Assembly: GCF_003056405.1 (NCBI RefSeq)
Contig: NZ_PYVZ01000004.1
Span: 62,001-126,000 of the forward strand
Length of the DNA: 64,000 bases
Source of the DNA: Devosia indica
GTDB taxonomy: Bacteria; Pseudomonadota; Alphaproteobacteria; Rhizobiales; Devosiaceae
Direction: 5' to 3'
The notes under the pieces were generated by a model. The model made no database searches. It saw nothing but the letters and a program-made list of their open reading frames with translations, and had not been told where the DNA came from. Each line of letters starts with the position of its first letter. Position 1 is the first letter of the stretch. The position numbers and the translations under genes are program-made. Positions 63,041 to 64,000 of the stretch are shown piece by piece.

Positions 63041-63715
63041 ATGACGCTCAATATCGGATTTCTCGTCTTTCCCAATGTGCAGCAGCTCGACCTGACCGGC
63101 CCCTATGAGGTGTTCGCCTCGGCGGCCGACGTAGCGGTGCATCTTTTGTGGAAGGACCTGGCCCCGCTGCGCAGCGCCACCGGGCTAATGCTGTCGCCAA
63201 CCATGACACTCGGGGATTGCCCGCAACTGGATCTGATCTGCATTCCCGGCGGTGCCGGGGTCAATGCGCTGCTCAACGACCGGCAAGTCCTCGATTTCGT
63301 GCGGACCCAGGCGGCCGGGGCGCAATTCGTGACATCGGTCTGCACCGGTTCGCTGGTCCTGGGCATGGCAGGGCTGCTGGAAGGCCGCCGGGCGACGTCG
63401 CACTGGAATGCTGTGGACCTCTTGCCACGCCTTGGCGCCATTCCGACTCCGGGCCGGGTGGTACGCGACGGCAATGTCATCACGGCAGGCGGGGTGACCT
63501 CGGGAATTGATTTCGGGTTGACGGTATTGGCCGAATTGCAGGGTGAAGTGGCGGCGCGTCGGGTGCAACTGGCGCTCGAATATGCGCCGGCGCCGCCCTT
63601 TGACAGCGGGACGCCCGAGGCCTGCGATGCGGACCTGGTGGCAACGGTGCGCCAGGGCATGGCGCGCGCGCGTTCGGAAAGGGAGGTTTTGCTGCCGCCG
63701 GTCAGGCCGCAGTAA
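63041..63715 (+). CDS. inhA: DJ-1/PfpI-family protein, isonitrile hydratase-like
   Basis: This 224 aa protein is close in sequence, as I recall it, to Pseudomonas putida isonitrile hydratase (InhA), which converts isonitriles to N-substituted formamides. The N-terminal motif NVQQLDLTGPYEVFASAAD holds Asp17; the Cys nucleophile is Cys101 in TSVCTGSLVLG followed by Thr102, as in InhA. Related DJ-1 proteins have other activities. It is divergent from a GlxA-type regulator and overlaps the convergent GGDEF gene end by 14 nt. Confidence 0.8.
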   Translation: MTLNIGFLVFPNVQQLDLTGPYEVFASAADVAVHLLWKDLAPLRSATGLMLSPTMTLGDCPQLDLICIPGGAGVNALLNDRQVLDFVRTQAAGAQFVTSVCTGSLVLGMAGLLEGRRATSHWNAVDLLPRLGAIPTPGRVVRDGNVITAGGVTSGIDFGLTVLAELQGEVAARRVQLALEYAPAPPFDSGTPEACDADLVATVRQGMARARSEREVLLPPVRPQ

Positions 63716-64000
63716 AATAGCGCCAGGTGCCGCGACCTTCGGATTTTGCCTGATAGAGCGCGCTATCGGCATCGCGGTACAGCGCCTCCGCGTCCTGGCC
63801 AGAATTGCGCGCCATGCCGATCGAGGCGCCGATCTGATGGGACTGCCCGCCGAGCACAAAGGGTTCGCGGAACGCCTCGACGATGCTGGCGCAGAGGTTT
63901 TCCGGTCCCGGCGCGGCGCCCTGGCTCAGAATGATGGCGAATTCATCGCCGCCGATACGGGCCACCAGCGCCTCAGACGTACAACAGGCCGTCAGCCGGC
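63702..64000 (-). CDS. GGDEF-domain protein, C-terminal part (truncated by window)
   Basis: This is the last ~98 residues of a protein entering from beyond base 64000. It contains LVARIGGDEFAIIL, the GGDEF active-site motif of diguanylate cyclases, followed by IGASIGMARNSGQDAEALYRDAD and a typical C-terminus. The GGDEF motif is intact, so cyclase activity making cyclic-di-GMP is plausible. The I-site upstream and any sensory domain are outside the window. It is convergent with the InhA-like gene. Confidence 0.88.
   Translation of the reverse strand, partial: RLTACCTSEALVARIGGDEFAIILSQGAAPGPENLCASIVEAFREPFVLGGQSHQIGASIGMARNSGQDAEALYRDADSALYQAKSEGRGTWRYFTAA

Overview
The window (GC-rich, plus-strand start inside rpoB) looks like a chromosomal segment of a Hyphomicrobiales alphaproteobacterium, most likely Devosia or a close relative. 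The genus is inferred from remembered protein similarity and gene order, not from a search. Supporting signs are: adk between secY and rpsM with no rpmJ there, an ATP12-type F1 assembly chaperone, a DUF1489 protein, GTTC-N7-GTTC type LexA boxes, and a rarA-crcB-rluC-HAD-ATP12 gene order common in this order. I see no insertion sequence, prophage, integrase or CRISPR array. It reads as stable core chromosome with small accessory islets.

Region 1 (1-6.5 kb) holds the 3' half of rpoB and complete rpoC, closed by a strong terminator. A minus-strand flavoprotein monooxygenase-like gene follows. Region 2 (7.6-26.6 kb) is the whole str-S10-spc-alpha cluster: rpsL rpsG fusA tuf rpsJ rplCDWB rpsS rplV rpsC rplP rpmC rpsQ rplNXE rpsNH rplFR rpsE rpmD rplO secY adk rpsM rpsK rpoA rplQ. 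Stem-loops with short T tracts sit at tuf/rpsJ, rplO/secY, adk/rpsM, rpsM/rpsK and rpsK/rpoA, and a strong terminator follows rplQ. S12 carries Arg at position 88, where Lys is usual.

Region 3 (26.6-37 kb) has an extended SDR, a FlaR-like kinase, a type III PLP ornithine/lysine decarboxylase, then a plus-strand run degQ/htrA-rarA-crcB-rluC-HAD-ATP12 and a minus-strand folate operon folP-folB-folK. Region 4 (37-49 kb) has a sulfate importer cysP-T-W with no local cysA, a GlsB-like membrane protein, a divergent WYL regulator/epoxide hydrolase pair around a near-perfect palindrome, an SLC13/RCK permease, a phosphotriesterase-like hydrolase, an inverted pair of palindromic repeats, rimO, a DoxX protein, a DUF4282-like protein, lipB, an orphan mini-FliN and tRNA-Leu(GAG).

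Region 5 (49-58 kb) has a small unknown gene with a GFA-family gene, and the ugpB-A-E-C glycerol-3-phosphate importer preceded by tandem 11-bp repeats matching a PhoB box. These are followed by a YjbR-like gene, mgtE, a complete miniature transcription unit for a 33-residue membrane peptide, a GST and a DUF1489 gene. Region 6 (58-64 kb) has uvrA and ssb, divergent, with one LexA-type box at each promoter. Then come a GlxA-type regulator and an isonitrile-hydratase-like protein, also divergent, and the C-terminus of a GGDEF protein at the edge.

No wholly new multi-gene system is evident. The best leads are the S12 Arg88 substitution, the 33-residue membrane peptide unit, the repeated hairpin punctuation of highly expressed operons, the WYL operator, the Pho-box array, and the paired SOS boxes.
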